This document shows, piece after piece, positions 10,201 to 18,988 of a stretch of 64,000 bases of DNA (position 1 is its first letter; each line of letters opens with the position of its first letter). Location of the stretch: positions 4,898,001-4,962,000 of the forward strand of contig OZ245717.1 in assembly GCA_965226945.1 (NCBI GenBank), read 5' to 3'. The notes beneath the pieces are model-generated. The model was not told where the DNA came from. It saw only the letters and a list, made by a program, of their open reading frames with translations, and did no database searches. The stretch is from SYLG01 sp965226945 (GTDB lineage Bacteria; Planctomycetota; Planctomycetia; Gemmatales; Gemmataceae). Both the position numbers and the translations under genes were made by a program.

Positions 10201-12021
10201 GGGTCGTCATTGAAGGTATTGGCGAAGGTCGACAACATTCCGAACGATCTGGCGCCGAAGGGTTCGGTGACGCTGTTCACGGTGGTGGATGGTAAGGAGA
10301 GGGTGCTTGGCCAGGTGAACCTGACGGCGCTGGGAGCGGGCCTCTCGTCTGGCGAATTCGCGATCGAGAAGCTGCCTGTGGGCCAGTACCAGATCAAGGC
10401 GCGTTATGTCGAGACGGAGCGCTTCTACTCAAGTGAGTCGAGTTCGACCTCGTTGTCGATCGTTCCTGGAACATCCTCGGTGTCGCTTGTGGGCGAAAGC
10501 CGGTTCAAGGCGAAGGGACAAACCAGCCTGACGGCCGTGGTGGACGACGGTACGGGCAATGCGCCGGTGGGCATTGTGCGGTTCTATGAAAATGCGACTT
10601 CGAAGCTTCTGGGTGAAGCGCCTGTGACGACGGATATCAACGGATCGGTGGCGAGCCTGTCGTTTACGAACGACTTCGCGGCGGGTTCGGTGGATATTCG
10701 CGCAGAGTTCACCAGCAGCAAGCCGGGGACGCAGAATGCATTGGCGAGCCAGACCCTGAAGATCTTCGACAAGCCAGTGAACTTTACGCTGGTGCCGAAC
10801 TTGACCAGCGTGAGGGTGAATGACGCGGTGTCGTTGGTGGTGAGTCTGGAAGTGCCGGTGTCAGCCGACTTCGATGTAACGAAGGTGCGGTTTTATGACA
10901 GCGGCCTGGAAGTGACGCCAAGCATCGTGTCGCCGTTTACGGCAAGCGGCAACAAGTTCACGGGGACGTTCTCGGTGGCGTTGAATACGGTGGGCACGCA
11001 TGCGCTGACGGCGAAGTACCTGGGATCGACGTTCATCGACGCGGCGGAATCAAGCCGGGCGGACCTCCTGGCCCGAGCGCGCGTGGTGGCGTCCACCCAA
11101 ACCTCGGCGGTGGTCGTGACCGATGCGTCGGGCACGGCGGCAAGCGGAGTGCTGACGGGAGAAAAGGTCAAGTTGAGCGCGACGGTGAAGAACCTGACGA
11201 CGACGCAGAATCCAGATGGCTCGATCGCGTTCGTGGCGATCAAGGGAGGGGTGGAAACGGTGCTGGGCACGGTGGCGGTGAAAGCGCTGTCGACGAATCA
11301 GGCGACGGCGGAGCTGACGCTGGCCAATGGCATCGGCCTGTCGGGTGCCTATTCGGTGGTGGCGCGGTTCCAGAGCGGTAGCGACTTCACCCCGAGCAGT
11401 TCAACGGGAGTGAACCTGAAGGTGGTGGATGGTCCCGCGGTGGTGAGCTTCGTGGGCAGCGCGAATCTGCCCGCGGGAATCGCGACGAGTCTGACGGTGA
11501 AGGTGGACGACGGCACGGGCCGTTCGCTGCCTGGCAAGGTGAACTTCTTCAACGACGCGACGAATGCGCCGCTCGGATCGGCGGACATGGTGGGCGGCAT
11601 AGCCACCTTGATGCTGAAGAACGGCCTGCCTGCGGGAGCGTTGCGCCTGCGCGCCGAGTTCGTGTCTTCGTCGTTTGCGGGAGCAAACGGATCTGTGTCG
11701 AAGGACTTCGTGTTCTTGGCCGACTCGCAGATTACGGTGACGACGGCGCTTGCGGCGTACAAGTCGACGGATCTGATCACGATCACGATCGGCCTGGAAA
11801 TCCCGGCGACCTTGCCCGCGGGCCAGATTCAGCTTTACCTCAACACCCAGTTGAAGACGACCCTGACGCCGACCTGGAACGCGGCCACGGGCCGCTACGA
11901 GGCGACTTACCAGGTGACGGGCCTGAGCGTGGGCACGAACCGGATCATGGCGAAATACCTGGGCACGCCCTTCACCGCGCCCAAGGAAAGCGCTGTGCGC
12001 ACCATTGTCGTTCGCAAATAA
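7297..12021 (+). CDS. Subtilase with about eleven Ig-like (Big_3-type) repeats, copy 2
   Basis: Paralogue of the preceding gene, 1574 residues from ATG 7297. This start is preferred over the in-frame TTG at 7270 because AAAGGGGA lies 5-6 bases upstream. The tag is HLELLEDRTVPSG. The catalytic triad is Asp158 (DIDTGIDYNHPD), His213 (GHSHGTHVAG) and Ser379 (GTSMATPMVT). Relative to copy 1, the protease domain differs throughout, whereas the Ig-like array is mostly identical at DNA level except for one internal block (10136-10742). The constant spacing without indels suggests tandem duplication followed by patchy gene conversion. A strong hairpin terminator follows, so the gene is probably monocistronic. 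Role: surface-anchored or secreted protease; substrate unknown. Confidence 0.93.
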   Translation: MSQNEKNPRKAPHLELLEDRTVPSGSQLVLDPAKVDLSRVMVHFKTDFAVHLEPDYYGKGIDVVQTFDLTPGIYEVALDPALDYASTVASLGSDQRVLRIDQNFRMFSTAVPNDPSYRELWGMNNSGQSGGLAGADIDAQKAWDLGKGTGKTLVADIDTGIDYNHPDLIANLWKNSKETPGNGIDDDLNGFVDDVYGIDTVNGDSDPMDGHSHGTHVAGIIGAVGNNNVGVVGVAWKTQIMAVKVLGDTNGGTSLTAVQGLNYAVKMGAKIANMSLGGGGSPGDFFDVAVRAAGQQGVIVVAAAANGGDDGIGDDNDNIPNYPSSYTADNIVAVAATDRNDRIAGFSNYGLTSVDIGAPGVEILSTIPGGGYDYKQGTSMATPMVTGALAVMMDYNPNLNYKDYINLLYSGADKIPALAGKTTTGARLNLFNSMPPAPTIPAVITATASLTSGYIGDQVSFSVTVAKPTPSEPVPTGKVDLVENNVVLASATLDENGKASFPALTLSSEGKRVFTVRYTATANGRYIDGTSAPMIVTTVRRETNLTNFIKVGDTTASSIPFGQSITLLAHLGAPTPSGNLPTGLIEFFINSKSYGARSVSLSNNQLQAQINVDGLPLGSYTTYATYKGDPIYGMSVSTSLKFTVVKATTATILTPQSDTAVVGETFAIQGLVAANVGAKIQGKVQFRLNGALLGSPLTVAEDGTVLLRNAFLLSQIGKNRQLTATFTDTSGNYSGSTSVSVPILITNTKTKIAIPTFAKIGEQVTFTATVSQVPGSAGTLGGYVEFFDGTKSLGTAPIDASGLGTLQLPNLDARQYQIRARYVNTTGTGVVDSGLTDPSILLVSRGGPSVTFTSIPSAPKTYGDNLSFSLEVRPPNVGLPIPTGTVIILFGTQEIQRVTLSGGAASFVLTPDQYQIGLNSVTARYLGDGNYASSDGTTVNFSVVKASTLTTIELLTSAGAPLTGAVSYGSSLKVLAKVDNIPNDLAPKGSVTLFTVVDGKERVLGQVNLTALGAGLSSGEFAIEKLPVGQYQIKARYVETERFYSSESSSTSLSIVPGTSSVSLVGESRFKAKGQTSLTAVVDDGTGNAPVGIVRFYENATSKLLGEAPVTTDINGSVASLSFTNDFAAGSVDIRAEFTSSKPGTQNALASQTLKIFDKPVNFTLVPNLTSVRVNDAVSLVVSLEVPVSADFDVTKVRFYDSGLEVTPSIVSPFTASGNKFTGTFSVALNTVGTHALTAKYLGSTFIDAAESSRADLLARARVVASTQTSAVVVTDASGTAASGVLTGEKVKLSATVKNLTTTQNPDGSIAFVAIKGGVETVLGTVAVKALSTNQATAELTLANGIGLSGAYSVVARFQSGSDFTPSSSTGVNLKVVDGPAVVSFVGSANLPAGIATSLTVKVDDGTGRSLPGKVNFFNDATNAPLGSADMVGGIATLMLKNGLPAGALRLRAEFVSSSFAGANGSVSKDFVFLADSQITVTTALAAYKSTDLITITIGLEIPATLPAGQIQLYLNTQLKTTLTPTWNAATGRYEATYQVTGLSVGTNRIMAKYLGTPFTAPKESAVRTIVVRK
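8896..10135 (+). repeat. Long direct repeat block A, copy 2
   Basis: Partner of 3771-5010; see that entry. Differences seen include single changes near 9756 and near 9846-9855. Confidence 0.9.
10743..12018 (+). repeat. Long direct repeat block B, copy 2
   Basis: Partner of 5618-6893, again without indels. Confidence 0.9.
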
Positions 12022-12037
12022 GCGATCGGACGATTGA

Positions 12038-12085
12038 AATAGAAAGCCAAAGGGCGAGCTCAGGCTCGCCCTTTGGCTTTCTATT
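12038..12085. terminator. Strong hairpin terminator after Ig-subtilase copy 2
   Basis: Perfect 22-bp stem with a TCAG loop: the left arm 12038-12059 is the exact reverse complement of 12064-12085. The arms are rich in A on the left and T on the right (…ctttctatt), so it could stop transcription in both directions. Confidence 0.85.
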
Positions 12086-12261
12086 GTCCTGTCTAGGTCA
12101 TCGGATCGAGCACGGGTCGAAGGGGTTTGATTTCGAAAGAACTTCCGCGCCCAGATCGCGAAAAAACCCTGTAGAATGATCGATACGAGACTGTTTGGCT
12201 CCCACCTGCTTGCATCCCTCCTCCAAGTTCCTTGCCAATGCTTTCGGAAACGGGGCTTTTC

Positions 12262-15200
12262 ATGCGTTTTTCCCGCCTCTTTCTTTTCATTTTTAGTGCG
12301 GCGGCCTACGAATCCGGCCAGATTCAGGGCACGGAACCCGCGGCTCCGGTTCCTCCTTCGCAAAAAGTGGAATTCAACCGCGACATCCGCCCGATCCTTT
12401 CGGACCACTGCTTCAGTTGCCATGGATTCGACAAGAATCGGCGCAAGGCCGACTTGCGGCTCGATACCAAGGAAGGGCTTTTGGGAACGGGGGACAATGG
12501 CCCAATCGTGAAGCCGGGAACGCCAGCCCAGAGCGATCTGTTGACGCGCGTTTGCCTGGAGGAAGGCGATGGCAAGAAGATGCCCCCCAAGAAAGGGGGC
12601 AAGCCGCTGTCGGGAATGCAAGTTCGCTTGCTCGAACAATGGATCCGCGAGGGGGCTGTTTGGGAAGGTCACTGGTCCTTCCAGCCGGTGGTCCGGCGCA
12701 AGGCTCCCAGTCTGAATGACCCCTGGGCGCGAAGTGAAATCGATTCGTGGATTCTGGCGGCGATGAAGCGCGAAGGGTTTGCGAAACCATCCCCTGAGGC
12801 CGATCGAAGGACGCTATTGCGCCGCTTGAGTTTTGACCTGACCGGGTTGCCCGCCACCGCGGATGAGATTGCGGCCTTTGAAAAAGACCTCTCGCCCGAT
12901 GCCTACGAAAAGCAGGTCGACCGTTTGCTTGCCTCGCCGAGGTTTGGTGAGCGCATGGCAATCTGGTGGCTTGATCTCGTTCGCTACGCCGACAGCGTCG
13001 GCTACCATGGCGACCAGGATGTCAGTGTTTATCCGTTTCGTGAATATGTGATTCAAAGTTTTAATGACAATGTTCCCTTCGATCGTTTCACCCGGGAACA
13101 GATCGCGGGCGACCTCTTTGCCAGCGCCGGCGAACGCGAAAAAATCGCTTCGGGCTACAACCGCCTGGGAATGATGAGCGCCGAGGGCGGTGTGCAAGAT
13201 AGGGAATACCTGGCCAAGTACGCGGCCGAACGCGTGCGTAATGCCAGCGGCGTCTGGATGGGGGTGACCTTCGGTTGTGCCGAATGCCATGACCACAAGT
13301 ACGATCCCCTCGGAACCAAGGAGTTTTATCAGCTCGAGGCCTTCTTCTCCGACATCAAGGAGCGCGGCCTGTATAACGGCGGAGCCGATTGGGGGTCCTT
13401 TATCCGGGTTCCCTCCAAGGCGCAGAGAAAACAGATCGCCCAAGTCGAAGAAGAGATCGTTCAGGCGAAAAAAGAAGCGGAAGCCTCTGTCACGAAGTAT
13501 CCGTGGAAGGACGATCTGAAGGCCTGGAAAGTTGCCAAAGCAGTCAAAGCCGAGGCTCTTCATCAAACCGAACTGCATCCTCAAGACGACGGCTTCTTGC
13601 TTGCCAAGGGAGCCAATCCACCGACCAACACCTACACCCTGACCCTCGAAAAAGCACCGAGGTCGCTGCAAGGCATTCGGGTCGAGGCCTGGCCGAACAA
13701 GGCCCTCAAGGGCGGCGGACCCGGCCGGGCGCCCAACGGCAATTTTGTTCTCACCGAAATCGAAGTTGCCTACCTCGGCGCCGACGGAAAACGGATCCCG
13801 ATCGAGCTCGCCACGGCGCGGGCAACCTTTGAACAAACCGAGTCGGTCGGCGACAATCCCTACAAGAAATTCTCGGCGATCGGCGCCATCGACAAAGATG
13901 CCAAGGGGGCCAAATGGGGCTGGGCGATCGCGGGAGATCAAAAGCGTCCGCAAGCGGCCGAGTTTTTCGCCAAGTCAACCGCCGCAATTCCCGAAGGCGC
14001 CCAGTTGGTCGTGACCCTCAAGCAAAATCTCGACAACCCGACGCATACCCTCGGTTACTTCCGGCTGATGCTGGCAGAGAAGGAACCGCAGAGTCTGCTT
14101 TGGCCCTGGGAAAGCGCGGTCGCTCAGGCCCTGGCGCTCGAAGCGGCCAAAAGATCGCCCGCGCAATCCGAGGCGCTCGCCAAATATGGCCGGGATCTGG
14201 GTGCGGTCAACGATCCGACTCGGGCTCGTCTGGCGCAGTTGCAAGTCAAGAAAGAGCAAATTCTCAATCAGGCGCCCACGACCCTGATCACCGAAACGGT
14301 CGCGCCCAGAATGATCAAGGTGCTGGCGCGCGGCAACTGGATGGACGACAAGGGAGAAACCGTTGCCCCGGGAACTCCGGCCATCCTGCCGCCCATGAAG
14401 GGGGTCAAGACCGGGCAGCGGCCCACGCGCCTGGATCTGGCTAACTGGATCGTCGCGCCGGAAAATCCACTGACCTCGCGGGTACTGGCCAATCGGCTCT
14501 GGAAGCTGATGTTTGGCGCTGGCTTTTCGCGCAACGTCGATGACCTGGGCGCCCAGGGAGATTGGCCCAGCCACCCGGAACTACTGGACTACCTGGCCGG
14601 CCGCCTGGTGGAAACGAAATGGGACATCAAGGCCTTCTTGCGCGAACTGGTGCTTTCCAGCGCCTACCGCCAATCCTCTGAAGAAGATCCTCAAAGAAGA
14701 GAAAAAGACCCAGCCAACCGCTGGTTGTCGCGGCAGGGCCGCTATCGCCTCGAAGCGGAAACCGTGCGCGACACGGTGCTCAGTGCGGCGGGAATGCTCG
14801 TGGAACGCGTCGGCGGGCCAAGCGTGAAGCCCTACCAGCCACCAGGATATTGGGCCTATCTCAACTTCCCCACGCGCGAATGGCAATCGAGCAAGGGAGA
14901 AGACCTCTATCGCCGCGGCCTGTATATCCACTGGCAAAGGCAATATCTGCACCCCTCGCTTCTCGCGTTCGATGCTCCTTGCCGCGAGGAGTGCACTCCC
15001 GACCGGCCCCGTTCCAACACCCCGCTGCAAGCCCTGGTGCTTTTGAACGATCCGATTTATGTCGAGGCGGCCCGGGTGCTCGCGGAGTCGGCCTTGCGGG
15101 TGGAGGGATCCAGCGACAAGCGGCTTCATTTGTTGTTCCAAAAGGTGCTGGGTCGCGAACCGACTTTGCCTGAGCGGGAGTTGCTTTCGGGTCTCTACGA

Positions 15201-15363
15201 ACGCCAGCTTGCGCATTTCAAGACTCAAGGCGATCGTGCGAAGGAACTCGCATCGATCGGAGAATGGCCAAGAGCCAAGGATCTGGACCCGGCGGCGCAT
15301 GCCGCCTGGACCATGGTGGCCCGGGCGCTCTTGAACTTGCACGAAACCATTACCAGGGAGTAA
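12262..15363 (+). CDS. Planctomycete cytochrome-c/DUF1549/DUF1553 protein with internal discoidin-like insert
   Basis: Large exported protein of the PSCyt1-PSCyt2-PSD1 architecture that is hugely expanded in planctomycetes; its biochemical role is not settled. ATG 12262 is preferred (in-frame ATG at 12238 also exists) because it gives a signal peptide, MRFSRLFLFIFSAAA. One c-type heme motif, C50-FS-C53-H54, lies at the N-terminus in the PSCyt1 domain, followed by DUF1549 (about residues 150-360, with the motif FGCAECHDHKYDP adding a second CxxCH) and DUF1553 at the C-terminus (about residues 690-970). Between them, about residues 440-600, sits a beta-rich block (LLAKGANPPTNTYTLTL… FVLTEIEVAY) that looks like an F5/8 or discoidin-type module. 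The next gene starts 5 bases after the stop, so the two are co-transcribed. Confidence 0.9.
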   Translation: MRFSRLFLFIFSAAAYESGQIQGTEPAAPVPPSQKVEFNRDIRPILSDHCFSCHGFDKNRRKADLRLDTKEGLLGTGDNGPIVKPGTPAQSDLLTRVCLEEGDGKKMPPKKGGKPLSGMQVRLLEQWIREGAVWEGHWSFQPVVRRKAPSLNDPWARSEIDSWILAAMKREGFAKPSPEADRRTLLRRLSFDLTGLPATADEIAAFEKDLSPDAYEKQVDRLLASPRFGERMAIWWLDLVRYADSVGYHGDQDVSVYPFREYVIQSFNDNVPFDRFTREQIAGDLFASAGEREKIASGYNRLGMMSAEGGVQDREYLAKYAAERVRNASGVWMGVTFGCAECHDHKYDPLGTKEFYQLEAFFSDIKERGLYNGGADWGSFIRVPSKAQRKQIAQVEEEIVQAKKEAEASVTKYPWKDDLKAWKVAKAVKAEALHQTELHPQDDGFLLAKGANPPTNTYTLTLEKAPRSLQGIRVEAWPNKALKGGGPGRAPNGNFVLTEIEVAYLGADGKRIPIELATARATFEQTESVGDNPYKKFSAIGAIDKDAKGAKWGWAIAGDQKRPQAAEFFAKSTAAIPEGAQLVVTLKQNLDNPTHTLGYFRLMLAEKEPQSLLWPWESAVAQALALEAAKRSPAQSEALAKYGRDLGAVNDPTRARLAQLQVKKEQILNQAPTTLITETVAPRMIKVLARGNWMDDKGETVAPGTPAILPPMKGVKTGQRPTRLDLANWIVAPENPLTSRVLANRLWKLMFGAGFSRNVDDLGAQGDWPSHPELLDYLAGRLVETKWDIKAFLRELVLSSAYRQSSEEDPQRREKDPANRWLSRQGRYRLEAETVRDTVLSAAGMLVERVGGPSVKPYQPPGYWAYLNFPTREWQSSKGEDLYRRGLYIHWQRQYLHPSLLAFDAPCREECTPDRPRSNTPLQALVLLNDPIYVEAARVLAESALRVEGSSDKRLHLLFQKVLGREPTLPERELLSGLYERQLAHFKTQGDRAKELASIGEWPRAKDLDPAAHAAWTMVARALLNLHETITRE

Positions 15364-15368
15364 CCGCC

Positions 15369-16841
15369 ATGCTCGGAAATGAACCAAAGGGCGCGGCTTC
15401 GTCTTCGGGCGGCTCCGCGAGCACGATTCCCGCTTCGGTGTCGCGGCGCAGCTTCGTGTTTCGTTCGGGGCTTAGCCTCGGCACGATGGCGATGGGCGAC
15501 CTTTTGGCGCGAGGCCAGGGGCCGATGGCGCCGGCCGATCGCTGGCCGGGAGCGGTCAACCCCCTGGCGTTTTCGCCCAAGGTGAAGCGGGTCATCTGGC
15601 TTTACATGGCTGGCGGAATGAGCCACCTCGATACCTGGGACCACAAGCCCAAGCTGGTCGAGATGTCGGGCAAGGGGATGCCCGAATCGATCACCAAGGG
15701 GCAGCAGATCGCTCAACTTCAAGGAGCCAAGCTCAATTGTCTGGCGCCCCAGCACCCTTTTCAAAAATGGGGCAAGGCGGGGCAGCACTTCTCGACGATC
15801 TGGCCCGAGCTTGGCAAGAACTGCGCCGACATGATGTGTTTGGTGCGCTCGATGCATACCGAGGCGATCAACCACGATCCGGCACATACCTTCATGAACA
15901 CCGGTTCGATGATCACGGGCCGGCCCGCCATGGGTTCGTGGCTGGTCTACGGCCTGGGAAGCGAATCGGACAATTTGCCCGGCTTTTGCGTGATGGTTTC
16001 CACCGGCAAGTTTGGCCAGAAGCAGCCGATTGCCGCCAGGCAGTGGCATTCGGGTTTTTTGCCCAGCCGGTTTCAGGGAGTCGAGTTGCGTTCGACCGGC
16101 GATCCGGTGCTTTATGTCAGCCGGCCCCAGGGAGTGGATGCCAGTTCGCAGGAGGATCTACTCGGTACCGTGCAGGGCCTCAATCGCCTGCAAGCCAAGC
16201 GCAACGTCGATCCCGAGGTGTTGACCCGGATGAGCCAGTATGAAATGGCGTTCCGGATGCAGACGAGCGTGCCCGAACTGATGGATTTTTCGAAAGAGCC
16301 GCGGAGTATTTTGGACCTTTACGGAACTAAAGGAGGAGACGGTACCTTCGCGAGTAACTGCCTGTTGGCCAGGCGGCTGGCGGAGCGCGGTGTGCGCTTC
16401 ATCCAGCTTTATCATCGGGACTGGGACCATCATGGCGCGATCAAGGAGCACATTGCCGGCACGGCGGGGGAAGTCGATCGCGGCGCGGCCGCGCTTTTGA
16501 CCGATCTGAAGCGCCGGGGTATGCTCGAGGACACTTTGGTGGTCTTTGGGTCGGAATTTGGCCGCACCCCCATGGCCCAGGGCAATGGCCGCGACCACCA
16601 CCTGGCCGGATTCACGATGTGGTTTGCCGGCGCGGGAGTGAAACCAGGCTTTTCTTATGGCGCCACCGACGAGTTCGGTTACCATGCCGCGGAAAATAGG
16701 GTCAGCGTGCATGATGTCCACGCCACGATTTTGCAACTCATGGGGATCGACCACGAGCGGTTTGGGGTAAAATTCCAGGGACTGGATATGAAATTGACCG
16801 GGGTGGAGCCGTCCCGCGTCGTCAACGAGATTCTCGCCTGA
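15369..16841 (+). CDS. DUF1501 protein, Tat-exported, alkaline-phosphatase/sulfatase-like fold
   Basis: A 490-residue partner of the preceding protein; this gene pair is a hallmark of planctomycetes. The N-terminus has a twin-arginine signal, SRRSFVFRSGLSLGTM, indicating folded export. DUF1501 is placed in the alkaline phosphatase-like clan, and the C-terminal part shows clan-like metal-site motifs: VVFGSEFGRTPMAQ, GRDHHLAGF and VHDVHATILQLMGID. No sulfatase-type Cys/Ser modification motif is apparent, so the reaction is unknown. The start ATG at 15369 lies immediately after the upstream stop; a longer in-frame extension would overlap the upstream gene and is rejected. The second pair in the window (54.9-58.9 kb) has the same order. 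Confidence 0.9.
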   Translation: MLGNEPKGAASSSGGSASTIPASVSRRSFVFRSGLSLGTMAMGDLLARGQGPMAPADRWPGAVNPLAFSPKVKRVIWLYMAGGMSHLDTWDHKPKLVEMSGKGMPESITKGQQIAQLQGAKLNCLAPQHPFQKWGKAGQHFSTIWPELGKNCADMMCLVRSMHTEAINHDPAHTFMNTGSMITGRPAMGSWLVYGLGSESDNLPGFCVMVSTGKFGQKQPIAARQWHSGFLPSRFQGVELRSTGDPVLYVSRPQGVDASSQEDLLGTVQGLNRLQAKRNVDPEVLTRMSQYEMAFRMQTSVPELMDFSKEPRSILDLYGTKGGDGTFASNCLLARRLAERGVRFIQLYHRDWDHHGAIKEHIAGTAGEVDRGAAALLTDLKRRGMLEDTLVVFGSEFGRTPMAQGNGRDHHLAGFTMWFAGAGVKPGFSYGATDEFGYHAAENRVSVHDVHATILQLMGIDHERFGVKFQGLDMKLTGVEPSRVVNEILA

Positions 16842-16907
16842 CCGGGAGAATCGCTTCGATCAAAAAAGGCTCCCAAAAATAAGGCTCCTTGATGGAGGTG
16901 CCTACCT

Positions 16908-18851
16908 ATGCCGGAAACGACCGAAACTTGGCCTGGAACCGAGGACTGGGCGGGAGCCCTGGCCAAACCGACACATCACATCCTGGACGAAAAGCTCTCC
17001 GGCTGCTCGCTCGAAAAGCAGGAGAAGGTTCAAAATCACCCGATCTATCCTCCCTATCCGGGGGATGGCGCGGTGGTGTTTCGCATGCTGGGCCGCTTTC
17101 AAGGTCGTTTTGCCGTCAAGCTTTGGAACAAACCGGTGCGCGGCCGCATCGACCGGTACAAGCTGCTTGAACCCCACTGGCCCGAGGCGAGCTACCTGGC
17201 CAACTGGCGCATCCTGCCTGAAGGCATTCGCCTGATCCAGACCTACCCCGCGCTCGTGATGGACTGGCTCAGCGGCATGCGGCTGGATGAATACCTGGTC
17301 AAAAAATTGCTCGACCCCCACGCCATGGAGAGGTTGCTTCAGGGGCTCTTCAATCTTTCGTTGGCGATGGAAACGGCAGAGCACTACCACGGCGATCTGC
17401 GGCCCGACAACATGCTTGTCACCGGCAAGGATGACGAAGCGGTCAAGTTCAAACTGGTCGATTACGACTCCTTTTGCGTGGGCGATCTCGATCTCCCCCT
17501 GGCGAAGTCGTACGGGCGCGCCGAATTTCAACACCCAATGAGGCGGGCGGAAAAGGCCGAAGGCCGGGGAGTCGACCGATTCGCATTTCTGGTGATGGCC
17601 ACGGCGATCGCGGCGCTCAAGTCCAAGGGGGGGAAGATCTGGGCTCGATTTGGCGAAGGAGAAGGCCCGGGCCTGCTTTTTCGCGTGTCCGACTTTCTGC
17701 AGCCGGGCCGATCCGAGCTTTTGGGCGAACTGATGGCCTCGCCAGAAAAGGAACTCAAGATCCTTGCCGAACACCTGGTCCGGGCTCTTTCCAATCCCTG
17801 GCGCGAAACGGCGGCGCTTTGCGACATTCCCGTTTCCTGGGCCAAAGCCGCGAAGGCGGCCCAACCCAAGTCCGACGTCGCGGGCCAGGCGCAGACGCCC
17901 ACCTTGCCCGAAAAGCCGGCCGACAAGTCGCAACCGGCTCCGGTGACGGCGATCGACTTTTCTCCCGACGGGAGGAGGTTGGTGGTCGGCTATCAAAACG
18001 GGCTGGTGCAACTGTTCGATCGACGCGGCAAGCAGGTGTTTGGCCGTTTCGAAGATCACCCGCATCAGATCAACGGTTTGGTTTTCTCCTCCAACGGGCA
18101 GATGATCTACACCGCCGGCATGGACCGGTTGTGCTGTGCCTGGGACTGGGTGCAAAAAGAAGTCCCCTGGCGCCATTTCCCCCATGAGCATTCCGTTACC
18201 TGCATCGCCCGCGACAGTCGCGGCGATTATCTGCTTACCGGCGGCGGCGACGGCTCGCTGCTTCTGCGCAAATTGCCCGAACTGACCGACACGACCGTCA
18301 AAAAGGCCCACCGGGGCAAGGTCAGCGGTTGCTACATCCTGCCGAATCTGGTCGTATCCTCGGGCGTTGATGATGGGCAGTTGCGCACCTGGGATATTCA
18401 TGGTTTAAGCCCCCTGGCCAAGGCCGATGTTCCCGGGGAAGGGATCGCGGCGATGGATGTCTATCCTCGCGACCGGATGGTCGCCGTGGCGACGCATGCC
18501 TGGAAAATCCTCTTCTACGAAGCCAATACGCTCAAAAAGAAGGATCACCGCATCGACACCGAAGTGGCGATCCAGGTTCTCAAGTACACGCCCAAGGGAA
18601 AATTATTGGCCGCAGGCTGTGCCGATGGGTCGCTTCGCGTCTGGCAAAAAGACTCGGGAAAGCTTGTCGGCTATCTAATGATCCAGGAAAAAAGGCCGCT
18701 CAAATCGATCTGCTGGCTGCCTGGGGGAACGAGTCTGCTGGTGGGCACGGCTGAAGGAAAGGTCAGACGCTATAGTCTGGCCTGGCTGGCCTGGTGCCTT
18801 CTATTCAAGCCAAAGATCGGCCCCGAGATGGCGCACCGGCGGCGCGATTAA
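16908..18851 (+). CDS. Protein kinase-like domain fused to WD40 beta-propeller
   Basis: A 647-residue fusion. Start ATG 16908 has GGAGGT 8 bases upstream. The N-terminal 330 residues are kinase-like: a candidate ATP lysine K71 (RFAVKLW), a catalytic loop H161-GDLRPDN168 and D185-Y-D187 in place of DFG. The glycine-rich loop is poor, so activity is uncertain. Residues about 345-640 contain about seven WD40 blades (VTAIDFSPDGRRLVVGYQNG, INGLVFSSNGQMIYTAG, LLAAGCADGSLRVW), probably a protein-binding platform. No signal peptide or transmembrane helix is obvious, so it is probably cytoplasmic. It lies 66 bases after the DUF1501 gene on the same strand and may belong to that transcript. Alternatives: a pseudokinase scaffold, or a kinase tuned by the propeller. 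Confidence 0.85.
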   Translation: MPETTETWPGTEDWAGALAKPTHHILDEKLSGCSLEKQEKVQNHPIYPPYPGDGAVVFRMLGRFQGRFAVKLWNKPVRGRIDRYKLLEPHWPEASYLANWRILPEGIRLIQTYPALVMDWLSGMRLDEYLVKKLLDPHAMERLLQGLFNLSLAMETAEHYHGDLRPDNMLVTGKDDEAVKFKLVDYDSFCVGDLDLPLAKSYGRAEFQHPMRRAEKAEGRGVDRFAFLVMATAIAALKSKGGKIWARFGEGEGPGLLFRVSDFLQPGRSELLGELMASPEKELKILAEHLVRALSNPWRETAALCDIPVSWAKAAKAAQPKSDVAGQAQTPTLPEKPADKSQPAPVTAIDFSPDGRRLVVGYQNGLVQLFDRRGKQVFGRFEDHPHQINGLVFSSNGQMIYTAGMDRLCCAWDWVQKEVPWRHFPHEHSVTCIARDSRGDYLLTGGGDGSLLLRKLPELTDTTVKKAHRGKVSGCYILPNLVVSSGVDDGQLRTWDIHGLSPLAKADVPGEGIAAMDVYPRDRMVAVATHAWKILFYEANTLKKKDHRIDTEVAIQVLKYTPKGKLLAAGCADGSLRVWQKDSGKLVGYLMIQEKRPLKSICWLPGGTSLLVGTAEGKVRRYSLAWLAWCLLFKPKIGPEMAHRRRD

Positions 18852-18988
18852 TGCGTAGTGGTGGGCGAAGAGGCCGGGCAAGTCTATAAGTTGGTATCGG
18901 GCACTTGGAAACGGCCAAGAGCGTATTCGTAGCTTGTTGGCTCGTTCTTTTCTTAAAATTGCCCAGAGAACTCGTACTCTCATTTCCC

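Noticed and set aside
16902..18401. 499-codon minus-strand frame opposite the kinase/WD40 gene
   Set aside because: The plus-strand product has clear kinase and WD40 motifs; the antisense product has none.
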